A stretch of 64,000 nucleotides of DNA. Source: Bryobacterales bacterium. GTDB taxonomy: Bacteria; Acidobacteriota; Terriglobia; Bryobacterales; Bryobacteraceae. Each line of letters begins with the position of its first letter. Position 1 is the first letter of the stretch. Of this stretch, positions 17,700-28,434 are shown one piece after another. The notes under the pieces are model-generated. The model saw nothing but the letters and a program-made list of their open reading frames with translations, did no database searches and was not told the origin of the DNA. The position numbers were made by a program, and so were the translations under genes. Where the stretch lies: contig JADLCT010000011.1 in NCBI GenBank assembly GCA_020847045.1, positions 62,001-126,000 of the forward strand. The letters run 5' to 3'.

Positions 17700-18894
17700 G
17701 GTCAGGCCCGGTGGGTGTAAGCGCCGTGTAGCCGCAGGCGAGCAGCGTCCAGAATAGCGTGAGGACCTCGCTATCGCCGAGGTTGCGTTCCAGCAGTCCG
17801 CCGGTGAGGATGGCGAGAATGCCGGCGATGGCGGTGTGCAGGAGCATGCGGCGCGTGTGCTCCTCGGGGGCGAGGGCGAGAACGCCGCGCAACAGGTCGC
17901 GGAGAGCCCAGACGATCATCGCGAGAAAGGCGAGCAGGGCGGGGAGGCCGCGCTCGGCGGCGAGGTCGAGATAGATATTGTGCAGATGGCCGTACCACCA
18001 CTCCTTGGGTATGGGCTTGTACGTCTCGGGGAGGTAGCGCGGGAACTCCTGCTGTGTCCGTTCCGGGCCAATGCCCAGGAGAGGGTGGTCCGCAACCATG
18101 CGGTACCCAGCGGCGCGGAGTGCTTCCCTGTGCAGGTTCGAGTCGAGCTTCTTGTCGGGACTCCAGATGGAATGAATCCGTTCGCTGACCGGAGGCGGGG
18201 CGAGCCAGAGTCCAAGGGCGATGACGGCTGGGGCGGAGGCGACCATCCAGCGGCGCCAGAACCAGAGCAGGTACAGGCCTCCGGCGGCTGTCGCGGGCCA
18301 GATGGAACGGGTGAAGCCGAGCAGGATGGCGGCGAACACAAGGAACGAGGCCGCCCACCAGAGCCAGCGCCGGCGTGAGGAGCCGGAGAAAAAGAGCCAG
18401 GAGGCGATGACCATCAGGACAATCATCATCTCGCCGCCGAAGGTCATCCAGTGGCTCATGAACCCTGTGATGCGGTCGGCGACATAGCTTTGGTAGAAGG
18501 GTTGGCCAAGCGCGCGGGCGTGCTCCCATTTCTGGACGAACTGGATGAGGCCCTTGGCGGCCGAAAGCGTGCCGGCGAAGGCGAGCGCGGCCATCAGACG
18601 GCGGGCCCAGACGAGTGTCAGCGTGGAGTAAAGGGTAAGCAGCGTGAGTAAACAATAGAACTTGCGCAGCGCCGGACGGCCGTCCCACGGGGAGTCAGAA
18701 AACGCGACGGCGAGCACGGTCCACACAACCAGCGCGGCCAGCGCGGGCCAGAAGCGCGGCAAGCGCATGGGCTGGCCGCTCAGCAGCAGCGCCGCGAAGG
18801 CAAGAGCGAGCAGGGAATGGCAGAGCGCGATGGAAACCAGCGAGGCGGCGGCGGAGCCGAAGGCGAGATAGAGGGCGGCGCGTTGCAGGTTCAC
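17680..18894 (-). CDS. O-antigen ligase family protein (Wzy_C domain)
   Basis: Polytopic inner-membrane protein of 404 residues with about ten hydrophobic segments and the large periplasmic loop typical of WaaL/Wzy ligases. The loop contains LLGIGPERTQQ and HLHNIYLDLAAERG, the conserved His/Arg-rich Wzy_C signature. It would transfer or polymerise undecaprenol-linked glycans. Start is GTG; a TAGAAT -10 on the minus strand (18943-18938) lies upstream. Overlaps the SDR gene by 20 nt. Confidence 0.85.
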   Translation of the reverse strand: MNLQRAALYLAFGSAAASLVSIALCHSLLALAFAALLLSGQPMRLPRFWPALAALVVWTVLAVAFSDSPWDGRPALRKFYCLLTLLTLYSTLTLVWARRLMAALAFAGTLSAAKGLIQFVQKWEHARALGQPFYQSYVADRITGFMSHWMTFGGEMMIVLMVIASWLFFSGSSRRRWLWWAASFLVFAAILLGFTRSIWPATAAGGLYLLWFWRRWMVASAPAVIALGLWLAPPPVSERIHSIWSPDKKLDSNLHREALRAAGYRMVADHPLLGIGPERTQQEFPRYLPETYKPIPKEWWYGHLHNIYLDLAAERGLPALLAFLAMIVWALRDLLRGVLALAPEEHTRRMLLHTAIAGILAILTGGLLERNLGDSEVLTLFWTLLACGYTALTPTGPDHESNPA

Positions 18895-18980
18895 GATCGT
18901 GGATGCGAAGGCGCCGCGGCGGCGCGATTCAAGAACAATTCTATGTGAGAATGTTTACGAGGACGGAGCGAGCCAAATCT

Positions 18981-19478
18981 ATGGACGTCTTCCTTTTGCG
19001 GCACGGAGTTGCTGAAAATGGCCGGCCGGGGTTCGACGACTCCGCCCGGGAGCTTACCTCCGAAGGGCGGAAGCGGACGCGCGAAATGATGAAGCTGGCG
19101 CGCGCGTTGGGACTCGCGCCGGACCATGTGCTGGCCAGTCCTTATGTCCGGGCCGTGCAGACGGCTGAGGTGGCGGCGGCGGCGCTCGGCTACGAAGCCG
19201 GTCTGGTGCGGACGCCCGCGCTGACGCCGGACTCGCAACCCGAACGGGTGTGGGACGAGGTGCGCCTCTACCGTGGAGCGGCGCAACTGCTGCTGGTGGG
19301 GCATGAGCCGTTGTTGAGCATGCTGTCGGCCCACCTGCTGAACGCGCCGGCGCTTCTGGTGGATTTCAAGAAGGGCGCGCTCATGCGGATCGAGATCGAG
19401 GCCGCGGCGAGCGCGCCGCGCGGTGTTCTGCGGTGGTTTTTGCCCTCGAAGCTGGCCGGCGTGACGAGCGGACAATAG
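18981..19478 (+). CDS. sixA: phosphohistidine phosphatase SixA-like
   Basis: Histidine-phosphatase superfamily protein of 165 residues. It carries the RHG catalytic motif at the extreme N-terminus (FLLRHG, His8), SPYVRAVQTAE (Arg) and LLVGHEP (second His). SixA dephosphorylates phosphohistidine on signalling or PTS proteins. The start at 18981 gives the natural N-terminus and has GGAG upstream; ATG at 18951 would add ten residues. Divergent from the O-antigen ligase gene. Confidence 0.88.
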   Translation: MDVFLLRHGVAENGRPGFDDSARELTSEGRKRTREMMKLARALGLAPDHVLASPYVRAVQTAEVAAAALGYEAGLVRTPALTPDSQPERVWDEVRLYRGAAQLLLVGHEPLLSMLSAHLLNAPALLVDFKKGALMRIEIEAAASAPRGVLRWFLPSKLAGVTSGQ

Positions 19479-19479
19479 C

Positions 19480-20037
19480 CTATTTCTTCCCTTTTTGCGC
19501 GCGAGCCGTGGTGGGCGGCGTGATGCCCTTCGAGCGCAGGTAGCCGACGAGGTTGCCGTAGTGCTCATTCCAACTGACGACCAGCCCGATCATGACGTTG
19601 ACGGGCGTGTTCGTGCGGCCGCCCGCGGTGAATGGTGTGACAGCCGAGGCGTCGGTTTGCGCCTTGAAGGCTGCTTCGCAAAAATCGAAGCTGTCTTTGA
19701 GGGCGGCAATCAGTGTCTCCTTGGTGGCGTCTTCCAGCTTGGGCGCCGTCTTGCGTTGGGCGGCGATGGAGGAGCAGGAGCCGTAGTTCATCTGAATGTT
19801 GTGTTCCATCCAGGCGCCAAAGGTGCGCTGGGGTGGAGTCAGCCGGTAGCCGTATTGATCGGCGGGCATGAACTCCGCGGTTTCGACCAGGTTCAGCCGG
19901 GCGGCCTGCATGCGCGGCAGGAGCGACTGCATGATGGGCGCGTCCTGTGCGTACAGGGAAAGGCCCGCCAGGGAGACGGCGAAGAGCAGACGGGCGAAAG
20001 GCGCACGGGCGAGAGGCACATGGATGGTGGAGAGCAT
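19480..20037 (-). CDS. exported DinB-like protein
   Basis: A 185-residue protein with a signal peptide (ARLLFAVSLAGLSLYAQ) and a four-helix DinB-type fold: YGYRLTPPQRTFGAWMEHNIQMN and NEHYGNLVGYLRSKG. DinB domains usually bind a metal through three histidines; His79 and the HYG histidine are visible, a third is not certain. Export is unusual for classical DinB but seen in related families. TACCAT at 20049-20044 lies 6 nt before the ATG. Confidence 0.8.
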   Translation of the reverse strand: MLSTIHVPLARAPFARLLFAVSLAGLSLYAQDAPIMQSLLPRMQAARLNLVETAEFMPADQYGYRLTPPQRTFGAWMEHNIQMNYGSCSSIAAQRKTAPKLEDATKETLIAALKDSFDFCEAAFKAQTDASAVTPFTAGGRTNTPVNVMIGLVVSWNEHYGNLVGYLRSKGITPPTTARAQKGKK

Positions 20038-20101
20038 CGCTATATGGTACTCCCCGGAGGCCCTGCGCGGGGATGTCCGGTTGGGGGCGCTGTCAGGCGG
20101 C

Positions 20102-22642
20102 TCAGCGCAGCGAATCGTCGATCTCCGAGAGCCAGTCGGGACGTTTCAGAACCTCGCGCGGGCGGCTGCCGTCGGGCGGTCCGATGATGCCTTCCTTCTG
20201 CATCATGTCCAGAAGGCGCGCGGCGCGGCCATAGCCCAGACGGAGACGGCGCTGGAGAATGGAGGTGGATGCCTTGCCGACCTCCAGAACCACGCGCACG
20301 GCGTCCTGATACACCGGGTCCTCGGCTCCTTGAAACTCTTCGTCGCCGTCGGCGGCGTTGGCGTCGTCGGCGGGTGGGGCCATGAGGTAGCTTTCGTCGT
20401 ACTCAGGCTTGGCCTGGTCTTTCCAGAAGTCCACCACGCCGCCGATCTCGTTCTCGGTGACGTAGGCGGCATGGACGCGCGTCAGCCGGGCGGAGCCGGG
20501 CGGCAGGTGGAGCATATCGCCCTTGCCCAGCAGGTGCTCGGCGCCCATGACGTCGAGGATGGTGCGCGAGTCCACCCGCGTGGCGACACGGAAGGAGATG
20601 CGCGCCGGGAAGTTGGCCTTGATCAGGCCTGTAATTACGTCGACGGAGGGCCGCTGGGTGGCGACCACAAGGTGCATGCCGACGGCGCGGGCCATCTGGG
20701 CGAGCCGCGTGACGGACTCCTCGACGTTGCCCTTTTCCAGCATCATGAGGTCGGCAAGCTCGTCAATGACGATCAGGATGTAGGGCAGCGGCTGCAACTC
20801 CTCTTCCTGGCCCGGCGTGTCCTCGTCGAAGAGGCTGCGCGGCTGGCTGAGCTTCTGCTTGATCTTCTTGTTGAACTGGTCGATGTTCCGGACCCCCTGG
20901 GAGGCCAGCAGTTTCAGGCGGCGCTCCATCTCGGCCACGGCGTTGCGGAGGGCGTTGGTGGCCTTGCGGGGGTCCGTGATGACGGGCGTCAGCAGGTGCG
21001 GCACGCCTTCGTACATGCCCATTTCCACACGCTTGGGATCGATCAGCACCATGCGGACTTCGTTCGGAGTGGATTTATAGAGCACGCTCATGATGAGCGA
21101 GTTCAACATGACAGACTTGCCCGAGCCCGTGGATCCGGCGATCAGCAGGTGGGGCATCTGTTCGAGCTGGGTGACGCGGATGCGCCCCGAGATGTCCTTG
21201 CCGAGCGCGATGGTGAGTTTGGAGGGTGCGTTCCGGAACTCATCGCTTTCGAGTATCTGGCGCAGGGCGATGACCTCGCGCTTCGAGTTGGGCACCTCGA
21301 TTCCCACGGTCGGCTTGCCGGGGATGCGCTCGATGAGGATGGATTCGGCCTGGAGGCCGAGGCAGAGGTCCTCGGTGAGCGTGGTGATGCGGGAGTACTT
21401 GATGCCGGCCTCGGGCTTGAACTCGAACGTGGTGACGACCGGGCCGGGATTGATCTGCGTCACCGTGCCGAGAACGTTGAACTCCTCGAACTTGGACTTG
21501 ATGCGTCCGGCGATGGTTTTCAACTCCTCGGTGTCGTAGGCCGTGCGTGCTTCCGGTTCGTTGAGGATCTCGGTGGAGGGGAGCAGGAAATGGGCTTGGG
21601 CGCGGGAAACCGGCGGCGTCTGGGGGAGAGGCGCGGCGGCGGTGGCGGCCGGTGGAGGCGGCACATATTCGACCACGGCGGGTTCGGCCACGGCGGGTGC
21701 AGGCGCGGAAGTGGGCGCGGAGGTGGCGCCGGAGTAAGCGGCCGCCCTCGTGGGTTCGAACGGCGGAGCGGCCTCGGCGCTGGATTCTTCTTCGGCATCG
21801 ACTGTGCGTATGGGAATCTCCCCGTCCAGCGTGGAGACGACGGTGAAAAGCTCGGTGCGGCGGCGTGCGGCAGTGGCTGTACCGGGGGCGAGAGGCGAGG
21901 TGCGGGGTTCTATGGGATGGAGATCCTCATCGACACCGGGACGGCGGCGGCGGGGCCTCAGGGAGAGGCCGTCGTCCTCGCTGGGGGATTCGGCCGCGCG
22001 CTGGCGGGCTTCGGCACGGCTGGCGGCCTTCTGTTCCGAGCGCCGGGCCATGGATTCACGCCACTTCTCAAACGCGGTGTGGAACTCACGCAGACCACGG
22101 ACGGGGGTGAGCAGCCACTCGGGCAGGTGCTGGAGCGAGAAGGTGGAGATCAGGTAGAGGGAGATGGCCAGAAATGTGACGCAGAACAGGACCGCTCCCG
22201 TCAGGTTGAAGGCGCTCAGAAGCCAGCTGGCGAAGACCAGCCCCGCCACGCCGCCGGCCGGAAGTCCGTAGGGGGACAGTCCAAAGTCTGCCCCGAGACT
22301 GAGCATGGACGAAGCGGAAAAGCCGAGCAGAAGGGCGCCTGTAAGCTTGGCGCCCTGGTTTTCGATGGGTGCCGAGCGGATCCATTTCCAGGCCAGCGCG
22401 GTAAGGAAGAGGGGGAGTAGGTAGGCGGCCAGCCCAAAGGTTTGCAGCAAGAGATCGGAGAGCCATGCCCCGGTATTGCCGATGAGGTTGTGAGCGCGCA
22501 ACGCACCGCTGGCGGTATTCCAGCTTGGATCGAGCGGCTGATAGGAGACCAGGCTGAGCGTGAGGGCAAGGGCTGCCGAAAGGCACACCAATCCCCCAGC
22601 CTCGTTCACGCGAAAGAACGGAGTGGGTCCAAGAATCTTCAT
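20102..22642 (-). CDS. ftsK: DNA translocase FtsK
   Basis: Septum-located DNA pump of 846 residues. Residues 1-170 hold four to five membrane segments. Residues 180-360 form a charged, then Pro/Ala-rich linker. The motor domain (about 370-760) has Walker A GSTGSGKS (503-510) and Walker [11 protein letters not shown]. The C-terminal gamma winged helix (about 785-846) has [17 protein letters not shown]. The start at 22642 overlaps the uppP stop by 4 nt (ATGA), so the genes are coupled. Upstream in-frame sequence lies inside uppP and is not used. Confidence 0.96.
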   Translation of the reverse strand: MKILGPTPFFRVNEAGGLVCLSAALALTLSLVSYQPLDPSWNTASGALRAHNLIGNTGAWLSDLLLQTFGLAAYLLPLFLTALAWKWIRSAPIENQGAKLTGALLLGFSASSMLSLGADFGLSPYGLPAGGVAGLVFASWLLSAFNLTGAVLFCVTFLAISLYLISTFSLQHLPEWLLTPVRGLREFHTAFEKWRESMARRSEQKAASRAEARQRAAESPSEDDGLSLRPRRRRPGVDEDLHPIEPRTSPLAPGTATAARRRTELFTVVSTLDGEIPIRTVDAEEESSAEAAPPFEPTRAAAYSGATSAPTSAPAPAVAEPAVVEYVPPPPAATAAAPLPQTPPVSRAQAHFLLPSTEILNEPEARTAYDTEELKTIAGRIKSKFEEFNVLGTVTQINPGPVVTTFEFKPEAGIKYSRITTLTEDLCLGLQAESILIERIPGKPTVGIEVPNSKREVIALRQILESDEFRNAPSKLTIALGKDISGRIRVTQLEQMPHLLIAGSTGSGKSVMLNSLIMSVLYKSTPNEVRMVLIDPKRVEMGMYEGVPHLLTPVITDPRKATNALRNAVAEMERRLKLLASQGVRNIDQFNKKIKQKLSQPRSLFDEDTPGQEEELQPLPYILIVIDELADLMMLEKGNVEESVTRLAQMARAVGMHLVVATQRPSVDVITGLIKANFPARISFRVATRVDSRTILDVMGAEHLLGKGDMLHLPPGSARLTRVHAAYVTENEIGGVVDFWKDQAKPEYDESYLMAPPADDANAADGDEEFQGAEDPVYQDAVRVVLEVGKASTSILQRRLRLGYGRAARLLDMMQKEGIIGPPDGSRPREVLKRPDWLSEIDDSLR

Positions 22643-23466
22643 CCTCCGGGTCGGAGGAAAACTGCCAGAGCGATTACTATTATGCCAAAAATGATGCGGT
22701 AGTAGACAAAGAATTTGAGGGAGCGGTGGCGGAGGAAGTCGAGGAAGAAGGCGATGGTGGCCAAACCGGTGGCACCGGAGCAGATGATCCCAATTACGAA
22801 GGGCAGGTGCATGCCGGGCGGAATGCCCCCGGTTTTGTGAAGGTCCCAAAAGGCTTTGCCGGCGGCGGCCAGAATGGCCGGCGTGGAAAGCAGGAAGGAG
22901 AAGCGGGCGGCCGAGGCGCGCTCGAAGTTGCGGAACAGCCCGGCGGTGATGGTGATGCCGGAGCGGGAGGTGCCGGGAACGATGGCCAGCGCCTGTGCCA
23001 AGCCGATGATGACGGCGTCCAGGAAGGAGACGTGCTCTATGGATTTCTGATGCCGTCCGGCACGGTCGGCTACGCCCAACAGGATACCCACGGCGATGAG
23101 CATGAAGCCAATCAGCATGGGGTTGCGGAGCGTGGTTTCGGCGTGCTCTTTTAGGAGAAGGCCGAAGACGCCGATGGGGAGCGACCCCGCGGCCAGCAGC
23201 CACAGCAGCGCCCGGTTGCGCCGCAGTTCAGGATCATGGCCGGCGCGGAAGCCGAGTCCTTGCGAGAGAATCTGGACCCAGTCCCGAAAAAAGTAGATGA
23301 GGACGGCGAGCAGGGTGCCCAGGTGTAGCGCAATATCGAACGCCAGGCCCTGGTCGGGCCAGCCGAGCAGCCAGGGGGCCAGGGCCAGATGGGCGCTGGA
23401 GCTGATGGGGAGAAATTCGGTAATTCCCTGGATCAACGCAAGAATAATTACATGGAGCAGAGACAT
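22639..23466 (-). CDS. uppP: undecaprenyl-diphosphatase UppP/BacA
   Basis: Integral membrane phosphatase that recycles the undecaprenyl-PP carrier for peptidoglycan and polysaccharide synthesis. 275 residues with about eight membrane segments. Catalytic motifs are [15 protein letters not shown] (about 13-27) and [11 protein letters not shown] at 23466 gives the conserved N-terminus; a GTG at 23493 in frame would add nine residues. No Shine-Dalgarno is seen. Coupled to ftsK downstream. Confidence 0.95.
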   Translation of the reverse strand: MSLLHVIILALIQGITEFLPISSSAHLALAPWLLGWPDQGLAFDIALHLGTLLAVLIYFFRDWVQILSQGLGFRAGHDPELRRNRALLWLLAAGSLPIGVFGLLLKEHAETTLRNPMLIGFMLIAVGILLGVADRAGRHQKSIEHVSFLDAVIIGLAQALAIVPGTSRSGITITAGLFRNFERASAARFSFLLSTPAILAAAGKAFWDLHKTGGIPPGMHLPFVIGIICSGATGLATIAFFLDFLRHRSLKFFVYYRIIFGIIVIALAVFLRPGG

Positions 23467-23501
23467 AGGGAGCAGTAGGCCATCGTAGCGCACTTGCCGT
23501 T

Positions 23502-24914
23502 ATGAGAAACACAAAGATCGTTGCCACGCTGGGTCCGTCGTCGACCGAACAGCAGTCGTTGGATGAATTGTTGCGGGCGGGAACGGACGTGTTCCGGATT
23601 AACGCAAGCCATGGGTCGGCGCCGGAGCATGCCGCGCGAATATCGGCGGCGCGCGCGGCGGCGGGGCAGGTGGGCAAGCGGGTGGGTCTGTTGATCGACC
23701 TGCAGGGGCCGAAGATCCGGTTGGGGAAGTTCGAAAACGGCGGGTGCGTCCTCGAGGCCGGGCAGGAGTTCACCATCACCACCGAGCAGGTGACGGGAAA
23801 CTGCGAGGTGGCATCGACCAGCTACAAGGAGTTCGCCGAGGACGTGCGCGCGGGTGACCGTGTGTTGCTGGCCGATGGCGCCATCGAGTTGCGGGCGGTG
23901 GCGGCCAACGGGATCGCGGTGCGTTGTACGGTGGTGCGGGGCGGCGCTGTGAGCGACCGCAAAGGAATCAACCTGCCGGGAGTGAACGTGTCGACTCCTT
24001 CGCTGACGCGAAAGGACATGGCGGACCTGCGGCAGGCGCTCGAATGCGGCGTCGACATGGTGGCGCTGTCGTTTGTGCGGAAGCGCGACGATGTGATGCG
24101 GCTGCGTCACTTCCTGGACGAGCACGAATCGCGGATTCCCATCATTTCCAAGATCGAGAAGCCGGAGGCCTGGGTCAATCTGGAAGAGATCCTGGAGGCG
24201 AGCGAGGGCGTGATGGTGGCGCGGGGAGACCTGGGCGTGGAGATGGCGCTGGAACAGGTGCCTTACATACAGAAGTCGATCATTCAACGGGCGCGGCGGC
24301 GCGGGAAGTTCGTCATCACGGCGACCCAGATGCTGGAATCGATGATCGAGAACGCCGTTCCCACGCGCGCCGAGGTGAGCGACGTGGCCAACGCGATTCA
24401 TGACGGAACCGATGCCGTAATGCTGTCGGCCGAGACATCGGTGGGAAAGTATCCGGTGGAAAGCGTGGCGATGATGGAGCGCGTGGCGGCCGAAACCGAC
24501 GCGCGGCTGCGTGAAATGGGCGGCCACGAACTGGGGCGGCCGGAGCAGGGAACGCGCGCCGAGATGATCGCCTACCTGGCCTGGCGGGCGACGGTGTTGC
24601 TGGGCGCACGGGCGATTGTGGTGTTCACCTCCACCGGCACAAGCGCCCGGATGGTGGCGCGGTACCGGCCCTCGGTGCCCATCTACGCGTTCACACAGTC
24701 GGAGGAGCGGGCGCGGCAGTTGAGCGTGCTGTATGGCGTGCACGGCCATGTGGCGCCGGACCTGGCTTCAACCGACGAGATGATGGCCATGATGGACCGG
24801 TCCTTGCTGGAGCACGGGCTGGTGAAGCCCGGCGATTCGGTTGTGTTCGTGGCGGGGCAGCCGATCGGCCGGCCAGGGACCACCAACATGCTGAAGCTGC
24901 ACGAGGTGCAGTAA
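23502..24914 (+). CDS. pyk: pyruvate kinase
   Basis: Final step of glycolysis, PEP + ADP to pyruvate + ATP. 470 residues with the canonical domain order: N-terminal barrel, small B domain (about 70-165), catalytic ISKIEKPEAW (Lys), ATQMLESM, and the C-terminal regulatory domain with TSTGTSARMVARYRP. The early motif reads FRINASHG where most enzymes have RLNFSHG, so one aromatic residue is replaced by Ala. Short intergenic gap to the divergent uppP start. Confidence 0.96.
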   Translation: MRNTKIVATLGPSSTEQQSLDELLRAGTDVFRINASHGSAPEHAARISAARAAAGQVGKRVGLLIDLQGPKIRLGKFENGGCVLEAGQEFTITTEQVTGNCEVASTSYKEFAEDVRAGDRVLLADGAIELRAVAANGIAVRCTVVRGGAVSDRKGINLPGVNVSTPSLTRKDMADLRQALECGVDMVALSFVRKRDDVMRLRHFLDEHESRIPIISKIEKPEAWVNLEEILEASEGVMVARGDLGVEMALEQVPYIQKSIIQRARRRGKFVITATQMLESMIENAVPTRAEVSDVANAIHDGTDAVMLSAETSVGKYPVESVAMMERVAAETDARLREMGGHELGRPEQGTRAEMIAYLAWRATVLLGARAIVVFTSTGTSARMVARYRPSVPIYAFTQSEERARQLSVLYGVHGHVAPDLASTDEMMAMMDRSLLEHGLVKPGDSVVFVAGQPIGRPGTTNMLKLHEVQ

Positions 24915-24917
24915 GAG

Positions 24918-24952
24918 AAAAAGGACCCCGGCTCCTTGCGGAATCGGGGTCC
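24918..24952 (-). terminator. intrinsic terminator of the TonB receptor gene
   Basis: On the minus strand an 8-bp GGACCCCG/CGGGGTCC stem with a GCAA tetraloop on an inner TCC/GGA stem is followed by TTTTT. It lies 16 nt after the stop of the receptor gene. On the plus strand no U-tract follows, so it probably does not stop pyk transcripts efficiently. Confidence 0.8.
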
Positions 24953-24967
24953 TGTGTCCAGCCTGGC

Positions 24968-27900
24968 TTAGTAGACGAACCGCAGTCCGAATTGAATCTG
25001 GCGCGGCGTGTTCACCTGTTGCAGCCGGATACGTCCGAAGTCAGCCGAGGTCACGTTGGTCTGGGGCCCGGCGAAGATCACGTTGTTAAACGCGTTGAAC
25101 AGCTCGGTCCGGAAGTCCAGGGCGAACCGCTCCGTGAAGGAGAACCGCTTTTCGATCAGCAGATCGAAGTTCTTGTTCCCCGGCACGCGCACATCGGCGA
25201 GGTTCCGCGCCGCGTTGCCGAAGGTGAACTGCGGCGCGCGCGCAAAGGCGTTCGGATTGAACCAGAGCGCCCCATCCTCCAGCGCGGCGTTGCCGATGCT
25301 GGCGCGCTCGCCGGTGGCGTCCGGACGCTGGCCTCCGCCGAAGGAGTTCGAGTTGTTCGGTCCGGTCACTTGCACCGGAGTTCCATTGTCGAAGGTGTAA
25401 TAGACGGCCGTGGACCAGCCGCCCGCCACGCGCGCCAGAATGCCCCTGTTCATGTGGGGCTTGCCCACGCCGAACGGCAGCTCATACCGCAGGCTCAGCC
25501 TCACGACGTCCGGTATGTCGTAGAAGCTCACGGAGCGGTCGCAGGAGAAGCAGTTGCTGCTGTTGAAGCCGCCCGCGCCGAGGAAGCCGCCGAAGTCGCC
25601 CACGTTGTCGATGAGCTTGGAATGCGTCCAGGCAAACAGCAGGGCCAAGCCATCGGCGAACCGCCGTTCCACGCGCATCTGCATGGCGTGGTAGGTGGAG
25701 TGGCCCACGGGAGCCTGGCTGGCGCCCATGCCGGTGAACTGCGGATAGGGCCGCAGCAACTGTCCACGCTGCACCGTGCTGCGGCTCAGCGTCGAGGTCG
25801 CGTCGGTGATGACGCCGAAGAACGGGTTGGGAACGGTGGCGTTCAACGCCGTTCCCATGGACAGATACTGGTCCGGCAACTGGTCATACTGCACGCCACT
25901 GGGCAGCGCCACGCCGGACGAACCGGCATAGCCCACCTCGATTACCGTCTGCCACGGCAGTTGCCTTTGCACGTCGAACGACCACTGCATCTGATACGGC
26001 AGCCGTTGCTGGCGCGCGGGACCGCTGATCGACTGCCCGACGTTGGTCAGCAGCCCTTCGCTGTTTCCCGTGGGCGGCAGAAAGCCTCCGGGCAGCGGGT
26101 TGGAGAGGTTGAACAGGGGCGTCACGCCGTCCGGCTGCGCCACCAGCGAAGAGGTCGTGCGCGTGAAACCGAGCGAGAGATCCGTATTGGGCACAATCGA
26201 GGAGGTGAACACGCCAAAGCCGGTTCTGACGGCCGTCTTGCTGTTCACTTCCCAGGCCAGGCCGATGCGCGGATCCCAGTTCGTCTTGTCGGCGATCTGC
26301 GTCCGCCTGCCGCGGCCTTCCGTGCCCACGAAACCGACGCCGCCCCGCAGACCACTCACGCCCGGCACCTTACCTTCGAGCGGAGACGGGCTGTCCAGAT
26401 CCAGGAACACATACTGGTTCTTGTCTTCGATGCGCGGCAGCTCCAGCGAGTACCGCAACCCGAGCGTCAAGGTCACCCTGGGCATGATCTTCCACTCATC
26501 CTGGAAGTAGCCGGCATAGTAGGGATGCCTGTGGAACTCGATCGCCCGCAACTGGTAGCTCACCCCTGCCGCACCCAGCAGCAAGTCCGCCAGTCCGCGC
26601 CCGGTCCGGGCGGCGGCGGCCTGCGGATTCGGACCGCCCGTGAAGGCGCCCGTCGCCGAGAAGGCCAGCGGCGAGGACTGGTCGATGGTGACCGGGAAGC
26701 GCCGGAAATCGAAGCCCGCCTTGAACGTGTGTTTTCCGCGCAGCATCGTCATCGAAGCGCTGTACTGCCATGTCCGCGACTTCACCGCGTTATACCCCGT
26801 GCCGGTGACGCCCATCTGCGTCAAGCCCGCAATTGAGAATCGCGGGAAGTACTTCACACGCTGCCCGTCGATAATGTTGCGCGGAATTCCCAGCGTGGAC
26901 TGGTCGAAATCGAGGCTCAGCGGCGTCCGGTTCGTCTCGCTCTGCGCGAATGAGAAGTGATGTTCGAAGATCGTGCCGGCCGAAAGCGACCACGTGTGAT
27001 TCCCGGTCCAGTTGATTCCTGGAATCCGGTTGGGCGTCTCCACGGGTGAAGCAAAATGTTTGAACACCAGCGGCTGCGCGTTGATGTTCTCAAACCAGCT
27101 ATAGCGGCTGAACACCGTGTGACGGCTGGATAACTGATGATCCACGCGGATGTCCACGCGGTCGCCGTCCAGCGCATTGGCCGCCGCGATGAAGTAGTTG
27201 TTGATGTCGCTTTGGCCCTGCCCCGCCTGGTTGCCCTGCGGGTAATAGCTCATCAGGTTGGTGCCGATCACGTTCAACTGCGCCGAGGGAATCGCGTTGC
27301 CGGCAAACGGCGTCCGGATGTAGCGCGTCGTGCCGGCCGGAGCGGCCGGATCGAGAGTGGTCGTCCGGGGATCGTAGATCACGAACGGCGACCCGTTGGT
27401 GTCGCGCGACAGTGAAAAATCACCCGTCCGCTCCCGCGCCGTCGGCACCGTGCCCGTGTAGGCGTTCAGGCTGCGCTGCCGCAAGCCTTCGTACGCCGCG
27501 AACCAGAAGGTCCGGTTCTTGCCGTTATAGAGTTTGGGAATGTAGACCGGACCACCCGCCGTGAAGCCGAACTGATTGCGCTGGAAGGTCGGCTTGGAGG
27601 TCAACCCGGCTTTGTTCGAATTAAAGCCCGCCGCGTCCAGCTTCGAGTTTCGCAGGAATTCGTGGAACGATCCGTGCAGATCATTGGTGCCGCTTTTGAT
27701 GGAAAAGCTCACCACGCCGCCGCCCGTGCGTCCGAACTCGGCCGCGTAAGGCGAGGTGTTCACCTTGAACTCCTGCACGGAATCCAGCATGGGCATTGCT
27801 GAAACCTGGTTGTTGTAGGTGCCGGTGTTGGCCGCGCCGTCGATGAGAATCTCGCTGGTGGAGCCGCGCCCGCCGTTGATCCGGAAGTTATTCGTCGTGG

Positions 27901-28417
27901 ACTGGCTGGCCGTGTTGTCTCCCGCCAACCGCCCCGTCGTCACGCCGGGCACGTTGGCCAGCAGCAGGTAGGGGTTCCGCACGTTGAGCGGAATCGAGGT
28001 GAGAAACTTGTTCTCCACCACGGTGCCCCGGTCCGACCGTGTCGTCGTCAGCAGCGGCGCCGTGTCGGCCACCGTGATGCTCTCTCTCACCTCGCCAGTC
28101 TGCAGTTGGAGGTTAATCGTGCGCGCCTGTGAAATCTCCAGCCGGAACCCGTCCACGCGGGCTTCCTTGAATCCTGTGGCGGCCGCCGTCAGGTCATACA
28201 GGCCAGGCGGCACGGGAGGCAGCACATATAGCCCCTCGACGTTGCTTGCGGTCTCCGTTTTGACGCCTGTGTTCCTGTTCGACAGTTCAATCTTCGCGCC
28301 TGGAACCAGCGCGCCGCTGGCATCGGTGATCCGTCCGGACACCACCGGATTCTGTGCCCACGCGGCGGCGGCGGCCACTGCGGCGAGCAGTAACAAACGA
28401 AACATATTTGAAAGCAT
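24968..28417 (-). CDS. TonB-dependent receptor with N-terminal carboxypeptidase-regulatory-like domain
   Basis: Outer-membrane transporter of 1149 residues. Order: signal peptide (FRLLLLAAVAAAAAWAQ), Ig-like CarboxypepD_reg domain (about 25-105, SGRITDASGALVPGA), plug domain (about 120-240, FRINGGRGSTSEILIDG), then a large beta-barrel ending in ...FVY, an aromatic C-terminus as expected for BAM substrates. This is the Oar-like class expanded in Acidobacteriota, thought to import oligosaccharides or other large nutrients. Start at 28417 has a GAGGG box. Own promoter, leader hairpin and terminator make it a single-gene unit. Ligand unknown. Confidence 0.9.
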   Translation of the reverse strand: MLSNMFRLLLLAAVAAAAAWAQNPVVSGRITDASGALVPGAKIELSNRNTGVKTETASNVEGLYVLPPVPPGLYDLTAAATGFKEARVDGFRLEISQARTINLQLQTGEVRESITVADTAPLLTTTRSDRGTVVENKFLTSIPLNVRNPYLLLANVPGVTTGRLAGDNTASQSTTNNFRINGGRGSTSEILIDGAANTGTYNNQVSAMPMLDSVQEFKVNTSPYAAEFGRTGGGVVSFSIKSGTNDLHGSFHEFLRNSKLDAAGFNSNKAGLTSKPTFQRNQFGFTAGGPVYIPKLYNGKNRTFWFAAYEGLRQRSLNAYTGTVPTARERTGDFSLSRDTNGSPFVIYDPRTTTLDPAAPAGTTRYIRTPFAGNAIPSAQLNVIGTNLMSYYPQGNQAGQGQSDINNYFIAAANALDGDRVDIRVDHQLSSRHTVFSRYSWFENINAQPLVFKHFASPVETPNRIPGINWTGNHTWSLSAGTIFEHHFSFAQSETNRTPLSLDFDQSTLGIPRNIIDGQRVKYFPRFSIAGLTQMGVTGTGYNAVKSRTWQYSASMTMLRGKHTFKAGFDFRRFPVTIDQSSPLAFSATGAFTGGPNPQAAAARTGRGLADLLLGAAGVSYQLRAIEFHRHPYYAGYFQDEWKIMPRVTLTLGLRYSLELPRIEDKNQYVFLDLDSPSPLEGKVPGVSGLRGGVGFVGTEGRGRRTQIADKTNWDPRIGLAWEVNSKTAVRTGFGVFTSSIVPNTDLSLGFTRTTSSLVAQPDGVTPLFNLSNPLPGGFLPPTGNSEGLLTNVGQSISGPARQQRLPYQMQWSFDVQRQLPWQTVIEVGYAGSSGVALPSGVQYDQLPDQYLSMGTALNATVPNPFFGVITDATSTLSRSTVQRGQLLRPYPQFTGMGASQAPVGHSTYHAMQMRVERRFADGLALLFAWTHSKLIDNVGDFGGFLGAGGFNSSNCFSCDRSVSFYDIPDVVRLSLRYELPFGVGKPHMNRGILARVAGGWSTAVYYTFDNGTPVQVTGPNNSNSFGGGQRPDATGERASIGNAALEDGALWFNPNAFARAPQFTFGNAARNLADVRVPGNKNFDLLIEKRFSFTERFALDFRTELFNAFNNVIFAGPQTNVTSADFGRIRLQQVNTPRQIQFGLRFVY

Positions 28418-28434
28418 AGGACCCTCGAAGCTAC

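Noticed and set aside
19868-22420. An 850-codon open frame on the plus strand
   Set aside because: Antisense to ftsK, with low-complexity Gly/His/Arg composition; ftsK is certain on the other strand.
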